The notes under the pieces were generated by a model. It searched no databases. It saw nothing but the letters and a program-made list of their open reading frames with translations, and had not been told where the DNA came from. The position numbers were made by a program, and so were the translations under genes. DNA of 64,000 nt from Muscardinus avellanarius (Eukaryota > Chordata > Mammalia > Rodentia > Gliridae), in contig OY726578.1 of the NCBI GenBank assembly GCA_963383645.1, positions 23,914,388 through 23,978,387 on the forward strand, read 5' to 3'. The number at the start of each line of letters is the position of its first letter. Within the stretch, counting starts at the first letter, position 1. Shown here in pieces: positions 47,062 through 56,924 of this stretch.

Positions 47062-47262
47062 GTACTGGGGATGGAACCCAGGGGCATTTTACCTCTGAGC
47101 TACACCCCGAGCCCTATTTTTTATTTTTTATATTGAAACAGGGTCTCACTGAGTTGCAAAGGTCCTCACTAAGTAGTAGCTGAGGCTGTCGGTGAACAGC
47201 GATCCTCCTGTCTCCGCCTCCTGAATGCTGGAATTACAAGCGTGTGCCACCACATCCAGCTC
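47062..47262 (-). mobile_element. B1-dID SINE, complete
   Basis: GGTACTGGGGATGGAACCCA...CCACCACATCCAGCT, preceded by a TTTA-type run. Confidence 0.92.
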
Positions 47263-47383
47263 CTCTTTATTTTTTGAGACAGGGTCTTGCTAAATTGCTG
47301 AGGCTGGCCTCAAGCCTGCGATCCTCTGGTCTTAGCCTCCACAGTACTGGGACTATAGGCGTGCGCCACCATGCCCGGTTCCT
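47263..47383 (-). mobile_element. B1 half
   Basis: TTATTTTTTGAGACAGGGTC...CCACCATGCCCGGTT. Confidence 0.85.
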
Positions 47384-47395
47384 AGCATATTTCTT

Positions 47396-47566
47396 TTTTG
47401 GTACTGGGGATGGAGCCCAGGAGCACTCGACCTCTGAGCTACACCCCCAGCCCTATTTTTTGGTCTTTATTTTGAAACAGGGACTCACTAAGTAGCTAAG
47501 GCTGTCCGCCAACCGCGAGTCTCCCCGGAATGCTGGGATTACAAGCGTGCGCTGCACGCCTGGCAT
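47396..47566 (-). mobile_element. B1-dID SINE
   Basis: TTTGGTACTGGGGATGGAGC...GCGCTGCACGCCTGGC; the B1 half has a small deletion. Confidence 0.88.
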
Positions 47567-47731
47567 GCTGGCATGTTTCTTAAGGACCAGTGAAGTGGGT
47601 GCAGCAGCAGCAGGTGGGACGCCGCCCTCGCTGCGCAGGGGAGTGGGAGTCTGCAGGGGCGTCCCCCGGATCGGCAGCGCCCAGCCCGGTCCCCATGACC
47701 ACGATGCTAGCTCAGGCGGGAGTGGCAGGAC

Positions 47732-49076
47732 CAAAAGAAGAGGACAAGGAGGAGGAGGAGGAGCGGGGGAAAAGGAGGAGAGGAAGAAGAGGAGGAAAAG
47801 GAGGAGAGGAAGAAGAGAAGGCGAGGAGGCGGAGGAAGAAGAGGAAAAGGAGAGGAGGCAGAGGAAGAAGAGGAGGAAAAGGAGGAGGAGAGGAGGCGGA
47901 GGAAGAAGAGGGGGAAGAAGAGGAGAGGAAGAGGTGGAGGAGAGAGAAGAGAGGAGGCAGAGGAAGAAGAGAGGAAGAAGAGGGGGAAGAAGAGATGGAG
48001 GAAGAAGAGGAAAAGGAGAGGAGGAAAAGAGGGAGAGGAGGCGGAGGAAGAAGAGGGAAGAAGAGAGGAGGAGGAGAGAAGGGAGAGGAGGAGGAAGAAG
48101 AAGAGGAGGAAGGAGAGAAGGGAGAGGAGGAGGAAGAAGAGGAGGAAGGAGAGAAGGAAAAGGAGGAAGAGGAGAGGAGGAAAAGGAGAGGAAGAAAAAG
48201 GAGGAAGAAGAGGAGAGGAGGCAGAGGACGAAGAGGGGGAAGAGGAGAGAAGGAAAAGGAAGAAGAAGAGATGGAGGAAGAAGAGGAAAAGGAGAAGAGG
48301 AGGAAAAGAGGGAGAGGAGGAGGAGGAAGTGGAGGAGGAGAGGAGGTGGAGGAAGAAGAGGGAAGAGAGAAGGAGGAGGAAGAAGAGATGGAGGAGGAAG
48401 AGGAGGAGAGAAGGGAGAGGAGGAGGAAGAAGAGGTGGAGGAGGAGGAAGGAGAGAAGGAAAAGGAGGAAGAGGTGGAGGAAGAAGAGGAGAGGAGGAAA
48501 AGGAGAGGAAGAAGAGAAAGAGGAGGAAGAAGAGGAGTAGAGGAGGCAGAGGAAGAAGAGGGAGAAGAAGAGGAGAGAAGGAAAAAGGAAGAAGAGGGAG
48601 GAGGAAGAAGAGAGGAGGAAAAGGAGGTGGAAGAAGAGATAGAGGAGGAAGTGGAGAGGAGGAGGAGGAGGAGGGCGAAGGAGAGGGGGAGGAGGAGAAA
48701 GAAGAGGAGAGAAGGAAAAGGAGGAAGAGGAGAGGAAAAGGAGAGGAAGAAGAGAAGGAGAGGAGGAGGAAGAAGAGAGGAGGTAGAGGAAGAAGAGGAG
48801 AGAAGGAAAAAGGAAGAAGAGGTGGAGGAGGAAGAAGAGAGGAGGAAGAGGAAGAAGAGAGGAGGAAGAGGAGAGGAGGGAAAGGAGGAGAGGAGGAAGA
48901 GGTGGAGGAGGAGGAGGGGGAAGAAGAGGAGGAGGGAGGAGGAGGAAGAAGAGGTCTAGGAGGGGGAAGAAGAGGAGGAGGGGTAAGAGGAGGAGGAAAA
49001 AGAAAGGAGAAGGAGGAGGAAGAGGAGGAAAGGAGTGGAGAAGAAGATGAAGAGAAGGAGGAGGAGGACGGGAGGA
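47732..49076 (+). repeat. 1.3 kb polypurine (GGA/GAA) tract
   Basis: The + strand is almost pure A/G for over 1.3 kb: irregular mixes of GGA, GAA and GGAGA units with rare single T or C (for example GAGGTGGAGG, GGAGGCGGAGG). Such homopurine-homopyrimidine DNA can form triplex (H-DNA) structures and is often unstable or misassembled. Long open frames on both strands here (Glu/Arg/Lys-rich on +, Ser/Leu/Pro-rich on -) follow from composition only. Confidence 0.95.
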
Positions 49077-49078
49077 GT

Positions 49079-49102
49079 ATAAACTGGATGGAGCCTTGTG
49101 AG
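49079..49102 (+). repeat. Copy 2 of the 24-bp segment, inside the polypurine tract
   Basis: Interrupts the GGA/GAA array; see 46228. Confidence 0.9.
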
Positions 49103-49112
49103 CCCCCCTCAT

Positions 49113-49172
49113 AGGAGGAAGAAGAGGAATAGGAGGAGGAGGAGGAGGAGGAGGAAGGGGTGGTGGCGGAGG
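49113..49172 (+). repeat. Polypurine tract, second block
   Basis: Continuation of the GGA/GAA array after a 36-base non-purine interruption. It borders the CpG island directly. Confidence 0.9.
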
Positions 49173-49628
49173 CCTGAGAAGTGCTAGCCTTGTGGGCAGC
49201 TCCAGCAGCTGGCCCCGGGTCAGCGTCCACACCCGGGACCGCTTTACTGCGGACACCGGGGCCCTTGCACAGAGGGGCCGGGCAGGGTGGGGCTGTGAAC
49301 AGGGCCGGGCCTGAGGCTGAAGTGCGGGGCGGCGGGGCCGGCGGCTCGCGCGGCTTCACCCCTGGGTTTTGCAGGTCCCACCTCCGCCTGGACGTTAGTG
49401 GACACCGCTGGCCACGCGGGAGCAGGAGCTGGGCGGCCGTCCGGGCAGTGGGGCCCGGCTCGGGCGGCCGGGGAGGGGTCGCCCCGTCCTCTCCGCGCCC
49501 CGCCGGTCCCGGGAGAATCGGCCACGTGAGTTCCCGAAAGCCCTGGGCCACCCGCTCGGTTCACGGGGGTTCGTCCAAACGTCCAGATGCTGGGGGCCAG
49601 AGGTGGAGCCCCGCGGCCCGGCCGCCCG

Positions 49629-49636
49629 TGACGTCA
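49629..49636. promoter_or_regulatory. cAMP response element, perfect TGACGTCA
   Basis: Palindromic full CRE inside the CpG island. CREB/ATF binding there is expected from the consensus. It is of interest because the A2A receptor itself raises cAMP through Gs. Confidence 0.55.
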
Positions 49637-49750
49637 CCCCGGGAGGCTGCGGGCCGGCGGGAAGGCCGGGGGCCTCGGTTTCCCGCGGCGGGGCGGGGCG
49701 GGCGGGCGGGCTGGCGCCTGCAGGGGGCGCCCGCGGGCGGGGCGGGCCGG

Positions 49751-49772
49751 GCGGCGGCGGCGGCGGCGGCGG
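49751..49772 (+). repeat. GGC trinucleotide repeat in CpG island
   Basis: About seven uninterrupted GGC units just before a potential donor (CAG|GTCAGC). It could lie in a 5' non-coding exon. Confidence 0.8.
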
Positions 49773-50254
49773 CAGGTCAGCGCGGGCCGGGCGGCGTCGG
49801 GGCGCGGGGCGGCAGGTGCGGGCGCTGGACGGCACCGCGGGCGGCGGGCGGGCGGCACGCCGCGCTCCCTCCGTCCCTCTCCCGGGCCGGGGTCCGGCGG
49901 GCTGGGGGGCTGGAGGGCGGCGGAGACGCGGGCGGGCGCGGGGCTCGGACGCCCAAGCCCCCGCCTCCGAGGGCCGGGCGGGCGGCGGGGACTCGCGCGG
50001 CCGGTGCTCGGGCCCCAGGCCCCGCACCCAGGCCCGTCCCCGGCCGTGCTGTCCGCGGCGCGCGGAGCCCTGGCCTTCTGGAGTCTCCCGGGCTCTCGGT
50101 CCCCTGGGAAGGTCCCAGCCACGGCCCCCCTGGGTGTTCCCGGCGGGGCCACCCAGGCCCACACATCTGGGGGAGGCGGGCGTCCAGCCGGGCTGAAGAA
50201 GGGCACCCCGGGGACTTCAGCCCCAGCCGGGGCGCCAGCCCCTGGACTCACTAG

Positions 50255-50335
50255 CAGGGTGGCCGTGGCAGGTCACGTCCGGGAGATCCATTTTCTCGTC
50301 TGCAGAGCGGGATCGGGATTCCTAGCCATGCCTGC
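50255..50335. mobile_element. MIR-like fragment
   Basis: The core pattern of CCATTTTCTCGTCTGCAGAG followed by CGGGAT resembles the MIR motif (TTTCCTCATCTGTAAAATGGG). Old and diverged, it sits at the CpG-island edge. Confidence 0.4.
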
Positions 50336-51342
50336 TGTGCAGAACCGGGCCGGCGTTGGCGGGAGATGGGGAGGGGTCGGCACAGACCCAGGGCCGGTCG
50401 GGGCGCCCGGAGGGAGTGTGGGGACACCGCAGGCCATCTCTGTGGCCGCGGGGAGGTGGGAACTAGAGGCAGCTCAGAAGCAAGCATGCCGGGCGCCCCC
50501 GCCCCCGTAGGCTCAGCCCTCCCCTTTGGCACATCCATGTGAGTTTTAAAACAGCATCTCACCTGCCATCCCAAAGCGGCTGGTGCCACCGTCTAACCTG
50601 CCTGGCCCCGGGCAGCTCATCCGAGCGTCGCTGACATGGGCCCTGTCCAGGCCCGCCCAGACCAGGCCCTTAGGACCCTGTACTCCTGAGGGTAGAGGGA
50701 AGGAGGGCCAGACAAACAGGGCACCGCGGGGAGGGGGTGCTCAGGGCCTCGGTGCGCGAGGCGGGGGGGAGGAGAGGCGCCGCAGCAGTCGGTGGGGTTT
50801 CGGCAAAGGGGAGGAGGCTGCGACCCGGGGAAGGGTCTAGGCGCCCAGCACACTGCGGACCACAGAAGGGCGGCCGTTGTGGGTCTGCGGGGCTTGGGGG
50901 CAGAGGGCTGGAGGCTGGAGGAAGCAGGGGGTGCCATGTGTGAGTGTGGCTGGACCCGGATTGGGGGGAATGGAGCTGGGATACAGGAGGAGCGCCCCAC
51001 AAGCCTGCTCCCCGGGCCACCTCATCTCCTGGGTCTGGAGACCTGCTCGTGGGAAGGAGGATTTCGGGGCACAAAGGAAGCCCTGCCCGGCCCCCTCAAG
51101 CCCCTGCAGCCCAGAAGCTACAAGACCCTCCCAGGACTGGGGAGGGCTCCAGGGAGGGAAGGGCCCTTCTGCCAGGCCAGGTCTTTTAAAGCAACTCTCA
51201 AGTTGGGGAGAGGCTGCCTGAAGAGGGAGGCCAAGGGAGGGGGCAGTTCCCCTCAGCTGCCTCCCCTGGGGCGGGGGCTGAAGGTCAGAGGCCCCAGGGG
51301 AAAATTCCAGCCAAAGCTTCTCTTTTTATCTTATTTTATTTT

Positions 51343-51540
51343 TAAAATTGGGGCTCTAAGGATGGAAGCCAGGGCATTCTACCTCCAAGATGTACTGCCA
51401 GCCCTGCTTTATTTTGAAACAAGTTCTTGCTAAGTTATAAAGGGCCTTGCTAAGTTATTAAGGCTGGCCTTGAACCTGTGATCCTCCAGTTTCAGTCTCC
51501 CAAGTACTGGAGATTACGGACATGTGCTGCCACACCTGGT
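51343..51540 (-). mobile_element. B1-dID SINE
   Basis: GGGGCTCTAAGGATGGAAGC...GCTGCCACACCTGGTT. Confidence 0.85.
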
Positions 51541-51572
51541 TTATTATTTATTTATTTATTTGTTTGTTTGTT

Positions 51573-51776
51573 TTGTGGTACTGGGGATGGAACCCAGGGG
51601 CATTCTACCTCTGAGCTACATCCCCAGCCCCATTTTTTATTCTTTATTTTGAAGCCGGGTCTCATTATGTTGCAAAGGGCATCACTAAGTAGTAGCTGAG
51701 GTTGCGCTCAAACTGAGATCATCTTGTCTCAGCCTCCCAAATGCTGGGATTACAAGCGTGTGCTACCACGCCCGGC
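51573..51776 (-). mobile_element. B1-dID SINE, complete
   Basis: GTGGTACTGGGGATGGAACC...CTACCACGCCCGGCT. Confidence 0.93.
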
Positions 51777-51796
51777 TCTGACCTGGCTATGTTTTA

Positions 51797-51868
51797 TATT
51801 TTATTTTATTCTTGAAACAGGGTCTTGTCAAGGTAATGAAGGTCTCATTAAATATTGAGGCTAACCCA
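51797..51868 (-). mobile_element. B1 fragment
   Basis: TTTTATTCTTGAAACAGGGT...TATTGAGGCTAACCCAGC. Confidence 0.65.

Positions 51869-51870
<2 letters not shown>

Positions 51871-51909
<39 letters not shown>
51871..51909 (+). repeat. (AT)n microsatellite
   Basis: About 19 units, next to a TG-rich stretch. Confidence 0.92.
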
Positions 51910-51911
<2 letters not shown>

Positions 51912-51930
51912 GTTTGTGTGTATGTGTGTG

Positions 51931-52084
51931 TGTGGTACTAGGGATGGAACCCTCTACCTCTGGGCTACACTCCCAGACCTATTTTATATTTTTGAAACAG
52001 GGTCTCTTAAGCCAGCGAGGCTGGCTTCGAACCAGCACGATCCTCCAAGCGCGGGGATTACAAGCGTGTGCCACCGCACCCGGC
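51931..52084 (-). mobile_element. GC-rich short-form SINE, shortened
   Basis: GTGGTACTAGGGATGGAACC...CTCTTAAGCCAGCGAGGCTG...CACCGCACCCGGCT. Confidence 0.88.
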
Positions 52085-52085
52085 T

Positions 52086-52101
52086 TTATTATTATTATTA
52101 C

Positions 52102-52132
<31 letters not shown>
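52086..52132 (+). repeat. (ATT)n microsatellite
   Basis: About 15 units between the preceding SINE and a B1 half, probably an expanded linker. Confidence 0.92.
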
Positions 52133-52236
52133 TTAAAACAGGGTCTTGCTAAGTTGCTGAGGGTGGCCTTGAACCTGTGACCTTCCTGTCTCAGACTCCC
52201 AAGTACTGGGATTACACTTTCATGCTACGCCCTGGC
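52133..52236 (-). mobile_element. B1 half
   Basis: TTTAAAACAGGGTCTTGCTA...GCTACGCCCTGGCTG. Confidence 0.8.
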
Positions 52237-52558
52237 TGTGTTCTGTATTTCAGTCTTCTGCCATTCACTGTCCGGGCCTTCAGCTCTGGCCCCGTGGTGG
52301 GCTCTGCGAGCTGGGAGCCACACCTGGGGAGACCCCCAAAGCTCAGAGCAGCAGGGACCTAGGTGGGCCCCGCTCAGGCAGGTCCAGCTCCGGCAGCTTC
52401 TGAGCCTGCACCATCAGACCGTGTCCAGGGACCCCCAGAAGTGGTCCACGACCCCTCAGCCCTGCTCCTTACGAGGCCAGCCTCGGCTGGGCCCACCGCC
52501 CCCACGTGCTCTCTCTGAGCAGTGCGTACCTGTCATCTGCCATTTCTGGGAGGTGCAG

Positions 52559-52621
52559 TTGCCGGGTCTTTGGTGTGACGCTGTCTCATGTTGCCGGGTC
52601 TTTGGTGTGACGCTGTCTCAT
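52559..52621 (+). repeat. 32-bp tandem duplication
   Basis: TTGCCGGGTCTTTGGTGTGA plus CGCTGTCTCAT at 52559 and again at 52591, essentially identical. Confidence 0.92.
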
Positions 52622-53406
52622 CACGACCTGTGCACACGTGAGAAGCCGCAGCACTGAGGGGGAAGCCTGGGTCTTGGGGTGGGCCGCACCCGCCACGGGG
52701 TGGGCTTCCGGCAGCACCCCAGGCACGCCCCGGCGGGGGCTCTTCTGAAGAGGCGCTGCGATGGGTGAGTACCCCTCAGGCGAGGGGGCTGAGGATCTGC
52801 GGCCTCTCTGCTGTGTAGCCCGGGCGTGTGTGGACGGCAGGGCCGTCTGGGGCCACTCCGGGGCCCCTGTGCGGGGTGGCAGAGTGCTGGCCCTGGGGTG
52901 AGGGGCGAGGAACTGTGGGGAACTGGTGCTCCGTTCCTGCCCACATCCTGTACCCAGGAGCAGAGCCGCCCCAGGGTGCGGCGGTGGGGGAGGGTGCCCG
53001 GGCCCCTGCCTGGGTGCCCGGGGCCCAGCCTGCACGGGCATCTGTGCAGCCCTGGGGTGGGGGCAGGCAGGGCGGGCTTGGTGGCCGCTGGGCTGCAGGC
53101 GGCCCCAGGAGGCACCTGCCGTGTGCTTACTAATGCTCTGGGAGGGGCCCCGGGCCCACGGTTCCCGGAAGCTCAGCTCCTGCCCGGTCACGGCAGGGCC
53201 AGCGGCGGCTCTTTGCTTAGTGCCCGTCCACGCCTCTGCCCGAGCTCTCGAGGGACAGATGTGGTCGGTGCTTCTCTAGATTTTCCTCCTATACTTCATC
53301 CCGGTAGGTTTCCTCTGCGAGAATTTCTCAGAGCAAAACTATTCAACTGCCGGCATGCCCAAAGCCCCTCACGTCCAGTGTGCTTAGATTTCATTTTTAA
53401 AAAATT

Positions 53407-53592
53407 TTTGGTGCTAGGGATTGAACCCAGGGGCGTTCTGCCTCTGAGCGACAACCGCCTCTTTTTACTTGAAAACTGGGTCCCGCTAAGTCGACAAAGG
53501 TCTCAGCCAAATTGCTGAGGCTGGCCTCTGACCCGCGAGTCTCCTCTCAGGCTCCCTAGCGCTGGGGGGTCAGGCGTGCGCCACTGCGCCTT
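53407..53592 (-). mobile_element. B1-dID SINE
   Basis: TTTGGTGCTAGGGATTGAAC...GCGCCACTGCGCC. Confidence 0.85.
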
Positions 53593-54409
53593 AATCTTTA
53601 TTTCAGTCCTGCTTCTCATGCCTGGGACTCAATATTCTTCTTCTTCCTATTCCATTCTTTGTGTTTCTGCCAATAAGTTTGTTAAGTTCTTTTTTAATGG
53701 ACGCTATGGTTTGACTTCTTTGAGGATCTGGGCAGCCTTTATTTTTAGGAGCTCACAGGGCTGGATGCGGCTGCTCACCTTCTTTGGTGTTGGAAGGCGG
53801 GGTTTGCAGCTGATCTGCGGTGGGAGCTGAGGTCCTGGGACGGGGTGCAGCCAGAGGCGCCTGCGTGCCCACGCCGCCCGCAGGTGCCGCTTATTCCTGA
53901 GCTGTCTTTTCTTTGAGCCCGGGACCTGGGCCAGCGCGGGTGCCCAGGACTTCCCACCTTGCAGGTGACTGGTGAACATTTGCTGCTAGAGCGAAGAGCG
54001 GACTCCACGCTGGGACTGGAGCCCAGCGCTGCCGGGGGCGGCCGCCTAGACAGCGCTCTGCCTCCGCCTGGCCACGCCCCCCGCAGGTGGACTGGGAAGG
54101 TTCCGGAGGAAGCCGGCGGGTACCAGCCATCCAGCAGGCTCTGGGGGGTCCAGCCACCATCTGGGCATGTACAGAGAGCCTGGCTGCTCTGATGTCCTAG
54201 GAGCCGGAAGAGGTGGGCCGGGAGATGGGGGCTTGGTTAAATGGTGGAGGCGCCGTCGGGGGTGGGGATGGGCGGGCTGGAGGGCGGGAGTCTGACCCCT
54301 GGGGAGCCTGCGCTGCGCTGGGTTTACCAAGCACGTTCCAAAGCATGTGTCTGTGGTTTATATGCGACCCGACTGCCCTCTGCCCTGTCCCCTATGAGGG
54401 GACGGTCAC

Positions 54410-54510
54410 GAGGAAATATGGCATTATTAATATTTAGTTTCTCCTCCTGGCTAGCAACAAGGATTAATTAGAACAACAAAGGGAGATAGGAAATTGCCAG
54501 ATCCTGGCCT
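54410..54510. other. AT-rich unique block, possible regulatory element
   Basis: GAAATATGGCATTATTAATA and AGGATTAATTAGAACAACAA: homeodomain (TTAATTA-like) and SOX-like (AACAAAG) motifs close together in repeat-free DNA upstream of ADORA2A. Confidence 0.3.
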
Positions 54511-54610
54511 GGCCGGGCCCCTCCCGGGGCCCCTGGTCTTCCTGCAGCCCGGGGAGGATCCAGAGGAGGGAGGGGAGACGGGCCCAGGCGCCCAGGAAGA
54601 CTTCCTGCGG

Positions 54611-54671
54611 GGTGCTCCATGGGAGTTGAACCCAGCGGTGTTCTGCCCCCGAGCTACACCCCAACCCTTTT
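54611..54671 (-). mobile_element. ID half of a SINE split by an insertion
   Basis: GTGCTCCATGGGAGTTGAAC...GAGCTACACCCCAACCC. CCCCAACCCTTTT (54659-54671) is repeated at 54894-54906. Confidence 0.85.
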
Positions 54672-54677
54672 AAATTT

Positions 54678-54712
<35 letters not shown>

Positions 54713-54893
54713 TTTTTGCGGCCCTGGGGATGGAGCCCAGGGGCATTCGACCTCCGAGCTATACCCCCTGCCCTGTATTTTATTCTTTATTTGCAGAGGG
54801 CCTCACTAAGTAGCTGAGGCTGCCCGCGAACCGCGATCCTCCTGTCTCAGCCTCCTGAATGCTGGGATGACAAGCGTGCGCCACCACTCCCGG
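54672..54893 (-). mobile_element. B1-dID SINE, nested, 13-bp duplication
   Basis: A (TTTA)n tail (54679-54714), then GCGGCCCTGGGGATGGAGCC...GCCACCACTCCCGG. Confidence 0.93.
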
Positions 54894-54906
54894 CCCCAAC
54901 CCTTTT

Positions 54907-55043
54907 TATTTTTTTATTTTGAAGCAGGCTCTCAGTTTTTTGAGGGTCTTGCTGACTCCCTGAGGCTGGCCTCAAACCTGTGAACCCCCAGTCTCAGCCT
55001 CACCAGGGCTGGGATTGCAGGTGTGCGCCACCACACCCAGCTC
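54907..55043 (-). mobile_element. B1 half of the split SINE
   Basis: ATTTTGAAGCAGGCTCTCAG...CACCACACCCAGCTCC. Confidence 0.85.
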
Positions 55044-55079
55044 CTAGGCTACTGTTCAGTGCTCCTGGCGGGAGCTGAG

Positions 55080-55155
55080 AGGCCCTTGATCCTCGGGCCT
55101 TAACTTCCTCATCTGTAAAGTGGGATTCGGGGGACCAGAGAACACAGGTGTCTAC
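55080..55155. mobile_element. MIR fragment
   Basis: AACTTCCTCATCTGTAAAGT followed by GGGATT is the typical MIR core motif. Confidence 0.55.
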
Positions 55156-55235
55156 CATGTCCAAGCTCCCAGGCATCCTCAGGACCACAGAGAGAAGGAA
55201 GGAAGAAGGAAGGAAGGAAGGGAGGGAAGTAGGTG

Positions 55236-55440
55236 AATCCAGGCGTGGTAGCTCATGCTTGTAATCCCAGCACTTGAGAGGCTGAGACAGGAGGATCTCA
55301 GGTTCACAGACAGCTTCAGCTACTTAGTGAGGCCCTTTGCAACTCAGTGAGACCCTGTTTCAAAATAAAGAATAAAAATTGGGGTGTAGCTCAGAGGTAC
55401 AATGTCCCTGGGTTCCATTCCCAGTACTGCAAAAGAAAAA
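55236..55440 (+). mobile_element. B1-dID SINE
   Basis: ATCCAGGCGTGGTAGCTCAT...CATTCCCAGTACTGC. The tail becomes a GA microsatellite. Confidence 0.92.
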
Positions 55441-55446
55441 ACAAAA

Positions 55447-55450
55447 AGAA

Positions 55451-55505
<55 letters not shown>
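55447..55505 (+). repeat. (GA)n microsatellite at SINE tail
   Basis: GAAAGAGAGAAAGAGAGAGA then about 22 pure GA units. Confidence 0.95.
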
Positions 55506-55510
<5 letters not shown>

Positions 55511-55524
55511 TAAATAAATCAGAC

Positions 55525-55580
55525 TGGGGGTAGATCAGAGATAGAATGCCCCTGGGTTCAATCCCCAGTACCATAAATTA
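55525..55580 (+). mobile_element. ID half
   Basis: ACTGGGGGTAGATCAGAGAT...CAATCCCCAGTACC. Confidence 0.8.
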
Positions 55581-55589
55581 AATAAAATA

Positions 55590-55650
55590 AATGGAGTGGG
55601 AGTGTAGCTTGGAGGTTGAATGTCCCTGGGTTGAATCCTCAGCAGCACAA
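55590..55650 (+). mobile_element. ID half
   Basis: GAGTGGGAGTGTAGCTTGGA...GAATCCTCAGCAGC. Confidence 0.75.
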
Positions 55651-55689
55651 AAATTAATTAATTAATCAACTGATTTATTTATTTATAAA

Positions 55690-55745
55690 ATGTGTGGGAG
55701 TGTAGCTCCATGGGACGATGCCCCTGGATTCAATCCCTAATACCA
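55690..55745 (+). mobile_element. ID half
   Basis: TGTGTGGGAGTGTAGCTCCA...CAATCCCTAATACC. Third ID half in a row without B1 halves. Confidence 0.7.
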
Positions 55746-56330
55746 CAGACAAAGAATCAAGCAGTTACTGCACGCTGACCTGGAGCTGGGCTCCTCCTGC
55801 CTCAGCCGCCAGGCCCCGGGAGGACAGGCAGGTGCCAGCACACCGGCTCTGCAGCCCAGCACGCACCCTGGCGTTCGGGCACATCGCCGGCTGCAGACAC
55901 AGGGCTCGGCGGCTCGGCAGCGGCCGCACGGTCAGCGGCAGCATTACAAGTTGGCCCCAGCGAGAGCGTTTCCACAACGGAAAAAGCCTCCAGGTCAGGG
56001 TGCCCGGCCCTGGGCTGACTTGCCAGCCCACGTGTGGGCAGCGAGCGCAGAGTGGGGACGGAGGGGCGGCCAGGGAGCCTGTGTCGCCCGCCCGCAGGGC
56101 CCACACAAGGCTGGCCCCGGAGGGGCCCAGGCGGATTCAGTGTGGCTTTGGCGTTGTGGAAGGGGTATCAGGGCCCGCTGCTGGCCCCCAAAGGCCTCTT
56201 CCAAGCTCAGCATCCACGGCAGGGAAACAGAGGAGCCCCCCAGGCGGGCCTGGTGCATGATCTGTCGGCAGGGCTCTGGGCATTAGACTTGGGGGTCCCC
56301 GGGGTTTCACCTCAGCAGCAATGTGATGCA

Positions 56331-56480
56331 TTAGCCGGGCACGGTGACACGCCCGTCATCCCAGTACTTGGGAGGCTGAGTCAGGAGGATCGCAGCATTT
56401 AATGAGGTTAGCCTCAGTATTTAATGAGACCTTCTGCACCTCGACAAGACCCTGTTTTAAGAATAAAATAAAATATGAAA
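56331..56480 (+). mobile_element. B1 half with linker
   Basis: TAGCCGGGCACGGTGACACG...CCCTGTTTTAAGAATAAAAT. Confidence 0.82.
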
Positions 56481-56498
56481 AATAGCCAGGTGAGATCT

Positions 56499-56634
56499 GG
56501 GCATGGTGACACACACTTACAATCCCAGCATTCCGAAGGCTGAGACAGGATTGCGATTCAAGGACAGCCTCAGCTACTATCTAGTGAGGCTCTTTGCAAC
56601 TCAGTGAGACCCTGTTTTAAAATAAGAAATAAAG
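56499..56634 (+). mobile_element. B1 half of a SINE split by an insertion
   Basis: CTGGGCATGGTGACACACAC...TTTTAAAATAAGAAATAAA. Confidence 0.85.
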
Positions 56635-56848
56635 CCGGGCGTGGTGGCGCATGCTTATAATCCCCGCGCTTGGGAGGCTGAGACAGGAGGATCGCACAGG
56701 TTCGAAGCCAGCCTCAGCTACTTAGTGAGGCTCTCAGCAACTTAGTGAGACCGTTTCCAAATAAAATATAAAATAGGTCTGGGAGTATAGCCTGGAGGTA
56801 GAAAGCCCCTGGGTTCCACCCCCAGTACCACCAAAAAAAGGAATAAAA
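56635..56848 (+). mobile_element. GC-rich long-form SINE, nested
   Basis: GCCGGGCGTGGTGGCGCATG...AATCCCCGCGCTTGGG, full B1 half, then TAGGTCTGGGAGTATAGCCT. Confidence 0.92.
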
Positions 56849-56912
56849 AATAGGGCTGGGGGTGTAGCTCAGAGGTAGAATGCGCCTGGGTTCCATCTCC
56901 AGTACCAGGGGG
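56849..56912 (+). mobile_element. ID half of the split SINE
   Basis: TAGGGCTGGGGGTGTAGCTC...CATCTCCAGTACC. Confidence 0.88.
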
Positions 56913-56924
56913 AAAAATAGGCAG

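Larger units (their letters stand above)
43031..49194. other. SPECC1L-ADORA2A intergenic interval, 5' part
   Basis: SINE clusters (43267-44116, 44822-45680, 46952-47566), long GT microsatellites and the polypurine tract. Positions 44116-44660 and 45680-46950 are unique and GC-rich, with no coding signal that I trust. Confidence 0.75.
49195..50260 (+). promoter_or_regulatory. ADORA2A: CpG island, likely ADORA2A promoter / non-coding exon 1
   Basis: About 1 kb with dense CpGs, repeated GC boxes (GGGGCGGGGCGGGCGGGCGG at 49689), a perfect CRE at 49629-49636, a GGC repeat at 49751-49772 and no TATA box seen. It is the only large CpG island upstream of ADORA2A in this window, which suits a TATA-less housekeeping-type promoter. 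Candidate donors for a non-coding first exon are CAC|GTGAGT at 49526 and CAG|GTCAGC at 49776. The choice cannot be made from sequence. Open frames of 200-357 codons here are high-GC artefacts. Assignment to ADORA2A rather than to an antisense or unrelated transcript is inference. Confidence 0.6.

Noticed and set aside
47547..48959. 470-codon Glu/Arg/Lys-rich open frame and a 614-codon Ser/Leu/Pro-rich frame on the opposite strand
   Set aside because: A purine-only strand cannot contain TAA or TAG easily in most frames. Protein content is pure repeat translation with no start context, domain or exon structure.
49181..50254. Open frames of 255-357 codons in the CpG island
   Set aside because: High GC suppresses stops on both strands. 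The frames overlap in all registers and encode Arg/Gly/Pro/Ala-rich sequence without a recognisable fold.
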